Source: Ancylothrix sp. D3o
Lineage (GTDB): Bacteria > Cyanobacteriota > Cyanobacteriia > Cyanobacteriales > Oscillatoriaceae
Direction: 5' to 3'
Assembly (NCBI RefSeq): GCF_025370775.1
Contig: NZ_JAMXEX010000001.1
Location: 372,001-436,000, forward strand
Length of the DNA: 64,000 nucleotides
Shown piece by piece: positions 49,676-59,413 of this stretch (the stretch's first letter is position 1; each line of letters begins with the position of its first letter). Made by a program: the position numbers and the translations under genes. The notes under the pieces are model-generated. The model searched no databases, was not told the DNA's origin, and was given only the letters and a program-made list of their open reading frames with translations.

Positions 49676-51451
49676 ATGAGGGTTTCAAACATTGCAATTG
49701 TTACTTTACTTTCTCTGGCCACTCAGGAATTATTTGGCGATGTTTTGGAAAAAATATTTGAAGATTCCTTTGGCCCAATAAGCCCAAACCAAAACGCTAT
49801 TTCTTTTGATACACCGGCCTTTGCAGTCGAGCCGGTTAGCGTTCCCGAAACGCTTTTTGTCGGGAATTTTTCTCGCAGCACCTCATCGGAACTTACCCCA
49901 ATTGAGTTGGCGGAGCCACCGCTAACTTTAATAAATATTTTGGCTTTAAATTTCCTTTTTTCCACCCTCGCAGGAATTGTAGTTTTTTTATTATGCCGGC
50001 AAGTTGTTATCTTTCGAGTAGTCGAAGAAGTCAAACAACGCTTAAAAGAATTAAACCTCTTAGAACAACAAATTCTAAGCGTCACAAACACATCAGAAAA
50101 ATTAAGCGATGAATTGCAACAACATTTCACCACAACCAAACAATCAACCCAAAAAGAACTGCAAATTTTAAAAATTGAATTTGAAAACCAGAAAAAAAGC
50201 CTGCAACAATTCCAAGCCCTCAAAGATCAGTGTATTTTTCAAGTACAAAAAATCACTTTAGAGGCTCAAGAAGCCAAAGAAAATGTAATTCACCGGCTCT
50301 CTAAAATTACAGAAACTCAGATTTTAGAAGCCCTGAAGCCAGAAATAAACCAGCAAATTAACGGCCAAAAATCACAACAAGCAAACTCAAACTCCCAGCA
50401 GGGTTTCGAGAATGAATGGGAATATATTAAACAAGGAGAGGTGCTTTTTCAAAACCAAAAATATCAGGAAGCTCTTATCTGTTATGAGCAAGCCCTAAAA
50501 ATCAACCAAAATTTTTATCAAGCCTGGTATAATCGCGCCATTGCTTTAGCAAAATTAGAGCAATATGAAGAATGCTTACTTTCTTATGATCGGGCAACTT
50601 ATCTGCAACCGGATAAATATGAACCCTTGTATAACAAAGGTAACTTACTCGTAAGATTACAACGCTATGAAGAAGCCCTAAGTTATTACGATAAAGCCTT
50701 AAACCTTAAACCAGATATTGCCGAAGCTTGGCACAATAGAGCGGCGGTTTTAGCTAAACTTCAGCGCGATGAAGAAGCACTCGCTGCTTATAACAACGCC
50801 CTTAAACTGAAACCAGATAAATATGAATCGTGGTACAATCGAGGAAACTTACTGGTAAAATTGCAGCAAAATGAAGAAGCCTTAAAATCCTATGAAAACG
50901 CCCTCAAAGTTCAAAATAATCGGGCGGAAGTTTGGCACACCAGAGGCATACTTCTTGAGAAAATGCAGCGCAATCAATTGGCTCTTGATTCTTACAATAA
51001 AGCTCTAGCCATCAAACCTAACTTTGCTGAAGTGTGGCATAGTGTGGGAAAATTATTAGAGAAAATTCAGCAATATGATCAGGCAATCGCGTCTTACAAA
51101 AAAGCCCTGGAAATTCAACCAAAAAATCCCTTATTCTGGCAAAGCCAAGGGGGATTGATGGAAAAATTAAGCCGATATGAAGAAGCGATTATTTGTTATG
51201 ATAAAGTGATTGAACTTCAGCCAGAAAACTTTGAAGCGTGGTACAGTTCCGCCAATTCGCTTTTAAATTTACATCGCTATGAAGAAGCGCTTGTCTCTTA
51301 TGAAAAAGCGATTAAAATTAAGCCAGAGCAATATGAAGTGTGGTATAGTCGGGGCAATTTGCTGGCGAGTTTACACCAATATCAAGAAGCCTTAGCATCC
51401 TTTAGTAAAGCCTTTCAAATTCAGCAAAATTTAACGGTAGCCGGTTGTTAA
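49676..51451 (+). CDS. Membrane-anchored TPR protein
   Basis: 591 aa. An N-terminal hydrophobic stretch (1-22) and a TM segment (about 84-106, ALNFLFSTLAGIVVFLL) bracket a short loop, then a coiled coil (108-205), then ten consecutive 34-residue TPR units from about 245 to the end, each of the AWYNRG...YEEAL..Y.KAL..KP type. The TPR solenoid should bind partner proteins in the cytoplasm. Function unknown; no operon partner. Confidence 0.85.
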   Translation: MRVSNIAIVTLLSLATQELFGDVLEKIFEDSFGPISPNQNAISFDTPAFAVEPVSVPETLFVGNFSRSTSSELTPIELAEPPLTLINILALNFLFSTLAGIVVFLLCRQVVIFRVVEEVKQRLKELNLLEQQILSVTNTSEKLSDELQQHFTTTKQSTQKELQILKIEFENQKKSLQQFQALKDQCIFQVQKITLEAQEAKENVIHRLSKITETQILEALKPEINQQINGQKSQQANSNSQQGFENEWEYIKQGEVLFQNQKYQEALICYEQALKINQNFYQAWYNRAIALAKLEQYEECLLSYDRATYLQPDKYEPLYNKGNLLVRLQRYEEALSYYDKALNLKPDIAEAWHNRAAVLAKLQRDEEALAAYNNALKLKPDKYESWYNRGNLLVKLQQNEEALKSYENALKVQNNRAEVWHTRGILLEKMQRNQLALDSYNKALAIKPNFAEVWHSVGKLLEKIQQYDQAIASYKKALEIQPKNPLFWQSQGGLMEKLSRYEEAIICYDKVIELQPENFEAWYSSANSLLNLHRYEEALVSYEKAIKIKPEQYEVWYSRGNLLASLHQYQEALASFSKAFQIQQNLTVAGC

Positions 51452-51488
51452 TTATCTCTGAGAATAGAACGAGTTAAGGTTTAACTTG

Positions 51489-51566
51489 GTATGTAGTTGC
51501 AATAAGGGCGGTGCGTATATAGTTGCGCTTTAGCGCTCCGTATGTAGTTGCGCTTTAGCGCCATCC
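51489..51566 (+). repeat. Three tandem copies of the GTAGTTGCGC repeat
   Basis: Units begin GTATGTAGTTGCAATAAGG, GTATATAGTTGCGCTTTAG and GTATGTAGTTGCGCTTTAG, about 26 bases apart. The inner TGCGCTTTAGCGC is a palindrome. A relative lies at 38876. Confidence 0.75.
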
Positions 51567-51639
51567 GTGCCACCGGCACACCAAAAAGAGCTATTCTAAT
51601 CAATAACTCTTAAACAAAAAACTACACACAACACCATTC

Positions 51640-53112
51640 ATGTTTGACGCCCTTTCCGAACGCCTAGAAACAGCCTGGAAAAAACTACGCGGACAAGACA
51701 AAATCTCAGAGTCCAACATACAAGAAGCCCTCCGAGATGTAAGACGAGCCCTCCTCGAAGCCGACGTCAACCTACAAGTTGTAAAAGATTTCATAGCCGA
51801 AGTCGAAAAAAGAGCCTTGGGAGCCGAAGTCATCAGCGGCGTGCGACCGGCCCAACAGTTCGTCAAAATCGTAAACGACGAACTCGTAAAAGTCATGGGC
51901 GAAACAAACGCCCCCCTAGCCGAAGCAGAAAAAGCCCCCACCATCGTATTAATGGCCGGTTTGCAGGGAACAGGTAAAACCACAGCCACAGCCAAACTCG
52001 CCCTACACCTGCGGAAACAAGATCGTAGCACCCTCCTCGTCGCCACAGACATCTACCGGCCCGCCGCTATTGACCAACTCGTTACCCTCGGTAAACAAAT
52101 CAACGTGCCGGTCTTTGAAATGGGAACCGGCACCGATCCCGTAGAAATCGCCCGTCAAGGCGTAGAAAAAGCCAAAGCAGACGGCGTAGATACCGTCATC
52201 ATCGACACCGCAGGCCGGTTACAAATCGACCGCGACATGATGGCAGAACTCGCCAGAATCAAACAAACCGTCAAACCCCACGAAACCCTCCTCGTCGTGG
52301 ACGCCATGACCGGCCAAGAAGCCGCCAACCTCACCCGCACTTTCCACGAAGAAATCGGCATCACCGGCGCCATCCTCACCAAAATGGACGGCGACAGCCG
52401 AGGCGGCGCAGCCCTATCCGTGCGGCAAATCTCCGGCGCCCCCATTAAATTTGTCGGGATGGGAGAAAAAGTCGAAGCCCTGCAACCGTTTTACCCCGAA
52501 CGGATGGCCTCGCGCATATTAGGTATGGGAGATATCGTCAGCTTGGTAGAAAAAGCCGCTGAAGAAGTCGATATCGCCGACGCCGAAAAAATGCAGCGGA
52601 AAATTCTGGAAGCGCAATTTGACTTTACCGACTTCCTCAAACAAATGCGCTTGCTGAAAAACATGGGTTCCCTCGGCGGCTTATTAAAATACATACCGGG
52701 GATGAACAAAATCTCAGACACCGACTTGCAAAGAGGCGAAGCCCAACTCAAGCAAGCCGAAGCCATGATTAACTCCATGACGCCAGAAGAACGAAAAAAT
52801 CCAGATTTGCTGGCAAGCACTCCATCGCGGCGCCGGCGCATCGCCAAAGGCTGCGGTTATGGGGAAAAAGAAGTCAGCGAACTGGTAACAAACTTTACCA
52901 AAATGCGAGCCATGATGCAGCAGATGGGCCAAGGTCAAATGCCGATGCCTGGAATGCCTGGAATGCCCGGAATGGGAGGCATGGGAGGCATGGGAGGCAT
53001 GGGAATGGGAGGGGGCCGGCCTCAAGCAGGTTGGCGCGGCTATCCAGGGGCACCAACTAGCGGTAAAAAAAAGAAAAAAGAAAAGAAAAAGAAAGGCTTC
53101 GGGCAGTTATAA
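51640..53112 (+). CDS. ffh: Signal recognition particle GTPase
   Basis: SRP54 homologue, binds signal sequences and 4.5S RNA. N domain (1-85), GTPase domain with GLQGTGKTT (107-115), DTAGRLQ and TKMDGDSRGG, and M domain (328-430). The C-terminus (about 430-490) is a Met/Gly-rich tail, coded by tandem GGAATGCC- and GGAGGCATG-type repeats near 52945-53005, then a lysine-rich end. 490 aa is normal for cyanobacteria. Confidence 0.97.
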   Translation: MFDALSERLETAWKKLRGQDKISESNIQEALRDVRRALLEADVNLQVVKDFIAEVEKRALGAEVISGVRPAQQFVKIVNDELVKVMGETNAPLAEAEKAPTIVLMAGLQGTGKTTATAKLALHLRKQDRSTLLVATDIYRPAAIDQLVTLGKQINVPVFEMGTGTDPVEIARQGVEKAKADGVDTVIIDTAGRLQIDRDMMAELARIKQTVKPHETLLVVDAMTGQEAANLTRTFHEEIGITGAILTKMDGDSRGGAALSVRQISGAPIKFVGMGEKVEALQPFYPERMASRILGMGDIVSLVEKAAEEVDIADAEKMQRKILEAQFDFTDFLKQMRLLKNMGSLGGLLKYIPGMNKISDTDLQRGEAQLKQAEAMINSMTPEERKNPDLLASTPSRRRRIAKGCGYGEKEVSELVTNFTKMRAMMQQMGQGQMPMPGMPGMPGMGGMGGMGGMGMGGGRPQAGWRGYPGAPTSGKKKKKEKKKKGFGQL

Positions 53113-53304
53113 GGTTGTCATTAGTCATTTGTTAGGGCCCTGCCAACGGGCCGACAGATGGGCAATCGGGGACATTTGAGAAACCACGATTAAGCAAAGC
53201 CCAGACATGGTACAATATAGAACTCTGTACCGCAAAGACCAGAACAGCTAAAAGCTTGTACCAGCCCAAAGCTGAAAAACACACCAAAAGAAAATCACAG
53301 CAAC

Positions 53305-53571
53305 ATGATTAGATTGCGCTTAAAGCGATTCGGCAAAAAAAGAGAAGTCAGCTATCGTATCGTCGCCGTACACAGCACCTCACGCCGTGATGGCCGGCCC
53401 CTAGAAGAACTTGGCTTTTATAACCCCAGAACCGATGAAGTAAAACTGAAAACAGAAGCTATCATCACCCGCCTCAAACAAGGCGCCCAGCCCACACAAA
53501 CCGTGAGAAACCTCCTCACCAAACAAAAAGTTTTTGAGCTACTAAGCGGCGAAGCTACCTCAAATGCCTGA
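53305..53571 (+). CDS. rpsP: 30S ribosomal protein S16
   Basis: 88 aa, [20 protein letters not shown] start and the PRTDE region of S16. Follows ffh by 190 bp. Its stop overlaps the start of the KH gene by 8 bp, so the two are translationally coupled. Confidence 0.97.
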   Translation: MIRLRLKRFGKKREVSYRIVAVHSTSRRDGRPLEELGFYNPRTDEVKLKTEAIITRLKQGAQPTQTVRNLLTKQKVFELLSGEATSNA

Positions 53572-53962
53572 AAATCAACGATTGCCAGCTGGTGAAAACT
53601 ACACCGGCTTGGTACAGTTTCTCATCGAGCCCTTTTTAGAAAGCCCTGAGTCTCTGAAAATCGATTGCGAAATCTTGCCCAGCAAGCCCCGCGTTTGGAT
53701 ACGCCTCGCCATTGACGGCGAAGACAAAGGGCGCGTATTTGGTCGCGGCGGTCGCAACATCCAAGCGATCCGCACCGTATTAGAAGCCTCGGCCCGATCC
53801 AATGGCCAGACGCTTTATCTCGATATCTACGGCAGTGGATCAGAACGGCGCGAAAGTCCTCCTCCATCGGAAAGTCGAGTGCCACCGTCACGGCCCTCCA
53901 GACCTCCCTCTCGCCGGCCAGAATTCCCCAGCCGGTCTTCACCGAAATTTCGGACTCCTTAA
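53564..53962 (+). CDS. KH-domain RNA-binding protein (KhpA/YlqC-like)
   Basis: 132 aa. The KH domain (about 15-98) has the GRGGRN loop (62-67), which matches the G-x-x-G RNA-binding motif. The C-terminal 35 residues are rich in Pro, Ser and Arg and not part of the usual YlqC fold. It lies after rpsP, the normal place for this gene in many bacteria. Confidence 0.9.
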   Translation: MPENQRLPAGENYTGLVQFLIEPFLESPESLKIDCEILPSKPRVWIRLAIDGEDKGRVFGRGGRNIQAIRTVLEASARSNGQTLYLDIYGSGSERRESPPPSESRVPPSRPSRPPSRRPEFPSRSSPKFRTP

Positions 53963-54273
53963 AATTAGCTAAACGGGAAGACTGACTGACTTTTTAAGCA
54001 AATTATCAGTTTAAAAACCAAGCCGCACAAAAACACCCATTAAAAAAAATCGTTTCGTATCGCCAAAAAACAAACCGCGATACTTGCGAGTTGTTGACAG
54101 TGCCGGCCAAACTCCAACGCCTGGAAAATCGCCCAAAATGCTGATTTCAGGTGTTTTTTTATCTTGATTTTCATAAACTAAAATAAACTTATAGTGCCTT
54201 GTCAACCCAACGCACCCCACTCACCTTTTCACCAACCAAGGGCCAGCGGGTTTACGCCCGTACCCAATTACGG
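53963..54273. other. Region between KH and phoH genes
   Basis: 311 bp, with imperfect inverted copies of CGTATCGC / GCGATAC (about 54055-54082). It should hold the phoH promoter. No gene seen. Confidence 0.35.
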
Positions 54274-55230
54274 ATGACAGAAAGCAAAACCATTTCCTTA
54301 CCCAACATAGAAAGTGCCATCGCCCTCGCCGGCAACCGCGAAGAAAACCTCAAAACCCTCTCCAAACAAACCGGCGCCACCCTCGTCCTGCGCGGCCAAG
54401 ACTTGCTGATCACCGGCACCGCAAATCAAATTCAACTTTGTTGCCGGCTTGTCTCCTCGCTTGAGGACTTCTGGAAACACGGCAAAAGCATCACCAATGT
54501 AGACATTCTCACCGCCCGCCACGCCCTCGACACCAACCGCCAAGACGAACTCCAAGACTTGCGCGGCGACGTCCTCGCCCGAAACCGCCGAGGCGACGAA
54601 ATACGCGCGAAAACCTTTCGCCAGCGTCAATATGTCCAAGCCGTCCGCACCCACGACCTCACCTTTTGTATTGGCCCAGCCGGCACCGGCAAAACCTATC
54701 TCGCCGCTGTGCTCGCTGTCCAAGCCTTGCTCAGCAATCAATACGAACGACTTATTTTAACCCGCCCCGCCGTCGAGGCCGGTGAAAGACTAGGCTTTTT
54801 ACCAGGCGACTTACAACAAAAAGTTAACCCCTATCTGCGCCCCCTCTATGATGCCCTTCACGAATTCATAGACCCCGAAAAAATCGCAAACCTCATGGAA
54901 CGCGGCATCGTCGAAGTCGCGCCCCTGGCTTATATGCGCGGACGCACCCTCAGTAACGCTTTTGTGATTTTAGATGAAGCCCAAAACACAACGCCGGCAC
55001 AAATGAAAATGGTGTTAACTCGTCTCGGTTTTAATTCCCGAATGGTAGTAACAGGCGACCTCACCCAAACCGACTTACCGCTGCATCAAGCCTCCGGTTT
55101 ATCCGTTTCTCAAAAAATCCTCGAAAAAGTCGAAGGAATAGCCTTTTGCTATCTCGGTAAAGGCGATGTTGTCCGCCATCCCCTAGTTCAGCGCATTGTC
55201 GCCGCCTACGAAGAGCACGAAAAAACCTAA
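54274..55230 (+). CDS. PhoH-like ATPase
   Basis: 318 aa. Walker A GPAGTGKTYLA and Walker B FVILDEAQNT are intact, and RMVVTGDLTQTDLP follows. An N-terminal helical domain (MTESKTISLPNIESAIALAG) precedes. I use the ATG at 54274; the frame is open upstream to a TTG at 54199, but homologues begin near MTE. PhoH-like proteins are ATPases linked to RNA metabolism; linkage to rpsP and KH genes fits. Confidence 0.93.
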   Translation: MTESKTISLPNIESAIALAGNREENLKTLSKQTGATLVLRGQDLLITGTANQIQLCCRLVSSLEDFWKHGKSITNVDILTARHALDTNRQDELQDLRGDVLARNRRGDEIRAKTFRQRQYVQAVRTHDLTFCIGPAGTGKTYLAAVLAVQALLSNQYERLILTRPAVEAGERLGFLPGDLQQKVNPYLRPLYDALHEFIDPEKIANLMERGIVEVAPLAYMRGRTLSNAFVILDEAQNTTPAQMKMVLTRLGFNSRMVVTGDLTQTDLPLHQASGLSVSQKILEKVEGIAFCYLGKGDVVRHPLVQRIVAAYEEHEKT

Positions 55231-55280
55231 TTTGTGCTTAAAATTAACCCGAAACCCAATTAACAAAAAATCCCTAAACT

Positions 55281-55350
55281 ATCTGTGGGGCATACATTGC
55301 CTGCCTTATACAATGGCGGGCATCTTGCCCGCCCCACTGGTGGGGCATAA
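55281..55350. repeat. Dispersed repeat, diverged copies
   Basis: Two head-to-tail relatives of the 9035 element: CTGTGGGGCATACATTGCCT and GGCGGGCATCTTGCCCGCCC. Confidence 0.6.
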
Positions 55351-55377
55351 ATCGGCATTTAAAAAATCCAAGCTTTT

Positions 55378-56142
55378 ATGAAGCAAATATTTTCCAGCTT
55401 ATTATTAGCCTTACTGCTGTTTCTTTCAACTGCAACTCAAGCAAGTGCCGGCCCATTAACTGAGCGCATTGCTCAATTTCCTAACTGGGAAAGTAAACCC
55501 CTGCTAAAAGCCGCCAAAGGAGATTTAATTTATCCAGAATGGATAACCGGCACTTGGGAAGCCACCAGCACATTAGTAGAAATGATTGCCCCTTTAGCCC
55601 CAAAAATAGTAACTCCGGGGTTTGAAACTAACCGAAAATATATTAATATTCCTGTGACTTTTATGGTGCGGTTTCAACCGGCCCTCACTTCTTCCAATTC
55701 CGAAAAATCTCGTTTTATTCAAAGTGAAATAGTAGCAGATCGCGCTTTTAATGGCTTGAATATTGCCGAGGCTTATCTGGGAAAAGAGGCAGTTTTAAAT
55801 GTCAAAGTTGACCCCAATTCCCCTAACAGACAAATCACCTTTTTACGCGGCGACCGGCAACTTATTTCTACCGTCACAGCTAGACAAAGTGAGACAGAAA
55901 ACACCCGTTTTGTCGCTACAGAAGTGAGCCAACAAGTTTTTCAAACCGGCCCCCGAATTTATCTCAACGAAGTTGAAACCACCACCAGCTATACACCACC
56001 GCAACCACCAGACTCAAAAATTAGCGCACAACAGATAACTGCAATTTACCTTTCTCCGCAAGACCCCGATTATTTCGCCGCAGGTAACAAGCCAGTAGCA
56101 CTTTATTATTATACTTTAGAACTTGTGCCCCAGCCATTTTAG
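55378..56142 (+). CDS. Exported protein of unknown function
   Basis: 254 aa. A clear signal peptide (residues 1-25, LLLALLLFLSTATQASA) ends at an AxA site, so the mature protein is in the periplasm or thylakoid lumen. The mature part has LIYPEWITGTWEATSTLVEM and later strands, resembling a lipocalin-like or cyanobacterial/plastid DUF family (possibly DUF6816); I am not sure of the name. Alone in its direction; convergent with the MASE1 kinase. Confidence 0.72.
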   Translation: MKQIFSSLLLALLLFLSTATQASAGPLTERIAQFPNWESKPLLKAAKGDLIYPEWITGTWEATSTLVEMIAPLAPKIVTPGFETNRKYINIPVTFMVRFQPALTSSNSEKSRFIQSEIVADRAFNGLNIAEAYLGKEAVLNVKVDPNSPNRQITFLRGDRQLISTVTARQSETENTRFVATEVSQQVFQTGPRIYLNEVETTTSYTPPQPPDSKISAQQITAIYLSPQDPDYFAAGNKPVALYYYTLELVPQPF

Positions 56143-56187
56143 ATTTTTCTCTGAAGAAAGAATTTAAGCAAAATTAGCGAGCAAATT

Positions 56188-58293
56188 TTAATCAGATTCT
56201 AAGGCAGGATTAGAAAGAACAGCAGGCAAATAAATAGTAAAAGTTGAACCGCGATTTAATTCACTCGTCACCATAATATCACCTCCCATCATTTGGCAGT
56301 ATTTTTGAGTAATAGTTAATCCCAGGCCGGTGCCCCCATAATGACGGGTGGTGGAGGAGTCAGCTTGAGTGAAAGGCTGGAAAACCTTAGAAACTTGTTC
56401 TGGACTCATACCAATGCCGGTATCCGTGATAGAAAAAATAATCCAAGAACTTTGATTTGTCGCCAAATCTGTTGGTTTAGCCTGGCGTAGACAAGGAGGA
56501 ATTTTCGATTTGTCAAAGTTTTGGTCTTTGATTTCATCCTTACTAATAGAAAAAACAATTGTGCCTTGATGGGTAAACTTTGTGGCATTACTCAAAAGAT
56601 TTAGCAAACACTGACGGACTTTTGTTAAATCGAGTTGGGCTGTACCAATATCATCAGGACATTTCACGGTGAGGGTATTTCCATTTTTAGGAAGTAAAGG
56701 CTCAATAGTCGTCACCACTTCCCAAATCAAAGTTTCCACTTTAAAAGTTTCTATATAAAGCTGCATTCGACCGGCTTCAATTTTAGATAAATCCAAAATA
56801 TCGCTAATCAAAGATAACAATTGTTTGCCGGCAGAATTAATTTTTAGTAAGTCATCAACAAACTCTTCTTCTCCTAAATCAACCGCTTCTTCTTGCAGCA
56901 TTTCACTATAGCCGATAATCGCATTAAGGGGAGTTCGCAACTCGTGACTCATATTTGCCAAAAAAGCACTTTTAGCCCGATTTGCTTCTTCAGCAGCTTC
57001 TTTTGCTAAACGAAATTCCTCAGCGCGGGCGCGTTCTGTAATATCTTGAACCGTGCCGGTGATTCGTATTGCAGCGCCCGAAGAATTGAGAAAAATTTCC
57101 GATTGTTCGTGAACAATTCGCACTTGACCATCAGGAAGCAGAATGCGGTAATCAATACTATAAAGTACCTGATCATCGATAGCTTTTTTAATAGAAGCCC
57201 CAACAAAATCGCGGTCATCAGGATGGATAAATTCTAAAAAAGACTCGTGGTTGGGGGGAAAAGCAGCAGGGGGAAAACCTAAAAGCCGGTACATTTCATC
57301 AGACCAAGAAAGCAGGTTTTTTTCTAAGTCTAAATCCCAGTTTCCCAATTGAGCGATACGTTGAGCATTAGCTAAACTGGCTTGATTTTGACGCAGAGAT
57401 TGTTCGGCTCGTTGCCGGCCAGCAATAGCAGTAGCCAAAACCAAAGAAGTGAGGATGAGAACCGCCATAAAAGCTTGGAGAGTTAAAAACGCCTCACTGG
57501 GGTTATTGGTGTGTTTGAGAAACGGGCCACTACCGCGCGCCACCCCCCAAATGGCCAAAGCAGAGATAATTAAATTTCCTACCGCAGTTCCGCCGCGTCC
57601 AAACCGCAAAGCTCCCCAAACGACAAGCGGAAAGGGTAAATACTCCATTGGGTATTTTGCGATATAAATGCGAGTTCTGGAACAAAAAACAACCCAACCA
57701 ACACAGACAAGCAAACTCAACCAAAAACCAATTTCCAGTAAGCGTTGGGGGTTCCGGTTGCCGCCTTGCCACTCATGGCCTACTAACAGCAGAGGCGAGA
57801 TGGCGACCACACCCATAACATCCCCCACCCACAGACTCCACCAGAGAAATTCAAAATGCTGCCAAGGGTGGAGACCGTCCAGACACAGAGCCAGAGCGCT
57901 GAGGGTGGAATTAATCAGCATTGACACCATTGCGGCCAAAAAGAGGAAAACCACATCTTGGGGGCGTTCCATTGAAGGGCGGAATTTGAGCTTGTCCAGC
58001 AGCCTGACTCCGGCAATAGCTTGTAAAGTGCTGGCAGTAGCCACAACAAAAGCAACAGCAATAGATCCTGACTGTTGGAAGGTAAAAAAGAAAGCACCCA
58101 GAGCAACTCCGGGCCAGAGACGTTGATTGTAAAGCAGTGCGGCCAGAGCAATACCGACCGGTGGCCCCACCGGCACTGCTTTAACATCCATTCCTGGAAT
58201 AAAGGCTGAGACCACCGATGCCCAAAAATAGCTCACAGCCAGCGCAGCCACTAAGATTAAAAATTGTCCATACCTGTTCTGGAGGAAGGTCAT
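56188..58293 (-). CDS. MASE1-PAS histidine kinase
   Basis: 701 aa. The N-terminal MASE1 membrane sensor (1-300, about eight TM segments) starts YGQFLILVAALAVSYF. Then a PAS domain (about 310-430), HisKA with His450 in MSHELRTPL, and HATPase with DTGIGM and YGGTGLGLT. No receiver. The ligand of MASE1 is unknown. Confidence 0.9.
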   Translation of the reverse strand: MTFLQNRYGQFLILVAALAVSYFWASVVSAFIPGMDVKAVPVGPPVGIALAALLYNQRLWPGVALGAFFFTFQQSGSIAVAFVVATASTLQAIAGVRLLDKLKFRPSMERPQDVVFLFLAAMVSMLINSTLSALALCLDGLHPWQHFEFLWWSLWVGDVMGVVAISPLLLVGHEWQGGNRNPQRLLEIGFWLSLLVCVGWVVFCSRTRIYIAKYPMEYLPFPLVVWGALRFGRGGTAVGNLIISALAIWGVARGSGPFLKHTNNPSEAFLTLQAFMAVLILTSLVLATAIAGRQRAEQSLRQNQASLANAQRIAQLGNWDLDLEKNLLSWSDEMYRLLGFPPAAFPPNHESFLEFIHPDDRDFVGASIKKAIDDQVLYSIDYRILLPDGQVRIVHEQSEIFLNSSGAAIRITGTVQDITERARAEEFRLAKEAAEEANRAKSAFLANMSHELRTPLNAIIGYSEMLQEEAVDLGEEEFVDDLLKINSAGKQLLSLISDILDLSKIEAGRMQLYIETFKVETLIWEVVTTIEPLLPKNGNTLTVKCPDDIGTAQLDLTKVRQCLLNLLSNATKFTHQGTIVFSISKDEIKDQNFDKSKIPPCLRQAKPTDLATNQSSWIIFSITDTGIGMSPEQVSKVFQPFTQADSSTTRHYGGTGLGLTITQKYCQMMGGDIMVTSELNRGSTFTIYLPAVLSNPALESD

Positions 58294-58823
58294 AATTATC
58301 TGTTATCCTCTAAAATTCCTACTCTCGACCTCACTATATTTTTCCTTGTATTGCAGCTAGAAGCTAGAAAATCCGACCCACTATTAGAACTGGCTAACAA
58401 AGTATGGGATTCTTCTACCTTCAACCCTAGCTTGAGCTTTTTTCCCTTAACTCGCGTTTGCCTTAACTGGCGCCCTTGTGACATCCGTGATGCGTGCGTT
58501 GGTTTATGTATCAACTATAACTTGGAGCCCCATCAGGGGTTGCTGAAGTATCTTATCGTGCTATGGCAAAATTCAAAATCCTTTCACCTGCCCCCCAAGC
58601 GCCGCCTTATAAAGTTGAAACCAAGCAATAGACGCTTAAGAAAGTGGCTAAAATCTAAAATCTTTGTGTTTTAAATTCTGCTTTAGCAAAAAGTCCACCA
58701 ACTCCCTGACCAACCCAATTTTTTTAATAAAAACTCAGTCTCAACATCCCAAGCCCATTGAAAATGACTCGTTAAAAATTTAATAACCATCTAAAATTTT
58801 TCAATTAAAATACTTTTAGAAGC
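58294..58823. other. 530-bp intergenic region
   Basis: Between two minus-strand genes. A 136-codon plus-strand frame at 58264-58674 lacks family features and runs into the kinase gene. Nothing convincing is seen. Confidence 0.35.
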
Positions 58824-59261
58824 TTAAAATTCTCGCTCTACAAACCGCTTCAACTCCCGTGCCATTCGCAACATCGCCTTTTGTTCATCTTGACGAATAA
58901 AAGGAAAAAACACTCTGCACAAAAAACCAGAAAACTCCTGCCGGTGGGTGTATTTTGTCCGACCCACGCCAATTTCTTGTAACTCAAAAACCTGCTGGCT
59001 GCGAAACCCCGGAATTTCTGAGATCCATGCTAAACAAACATTGCGCTGGACTCTGCTACAGACGGGGGTGATCAGGGTTTCCGACTCGCCCGGATGCCGG
59101 CGAAAGCCTAAACACACCACTTCCCCTGTTTGAAATGGCAGCGAAGCATCACAGTCAAATAAAAAAGAATTCCATTCTTTCCAGCGTTGCTTGGCCATCA
59201 AAACCTGCCAAACCCTCTCCCTGGGGGCACTTATCTCAATTTCAACATACACACTCGCCAT
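58824..59261 (-). CDS. SRPBCC (START-like) ligand-binding protein
   Basis: 145 aa. The N-terminal VEIEISAPRERVWQVL is the SRPBCC/polyketide-cyclase-like signature; the W..WN (RWKEWN) position also fits. A hydrophobic ligand cavity is expected. I use the ATG at 59261; the longer frame begins at a GTG. Context gives no ligand. Confidence 0.82.
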   Translation of the reverse strand: MASVYVEIEISAPRERVWQVLMAKQRWKEWNSFLFDCDASLPFQTGEVVCLGFRRHPGESETLITPVCSRVQRNVCLAWISEIPGFRSQQVFELQEIGVGRTKYTHRQEFSGFLCRVFFPFIRQDEQKAMLRMARELKRFVEREF

Positions 59262-59413
59262 AATCTTAAACACTATATTGGTGCAAATCAGTACATTTTG
59301 CTTAGGTGTGTTTCCCCTAAGATCAACGATTGTCCAGCAAGATGTACGATGGACATCTCTGGCAAAAACACAAATCTTAACGCCTTAACTTTACCCTAGA
59401 AAACAGAAACAGC

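Noticed and set aside
52940-53010. Tandem GGAATGCC/GGAGGCATG DNA repeat as a separate element
   Set aside because: It codes the Met/Gly-rich tail of Ffh, which is usual in this family.
54011-54220. 69-codon minus-strand frame between the KH and phoH genes
   Set aside because: Lies in a promoter region and has no coding support.
58264-58674. 136-codon plus-strand frame upstream of the SRPBCC gene
   Set aside because: Overlaps the start of the MASE1 kinase gene, has no domain or signal, and its composition is like non-coding DNA.
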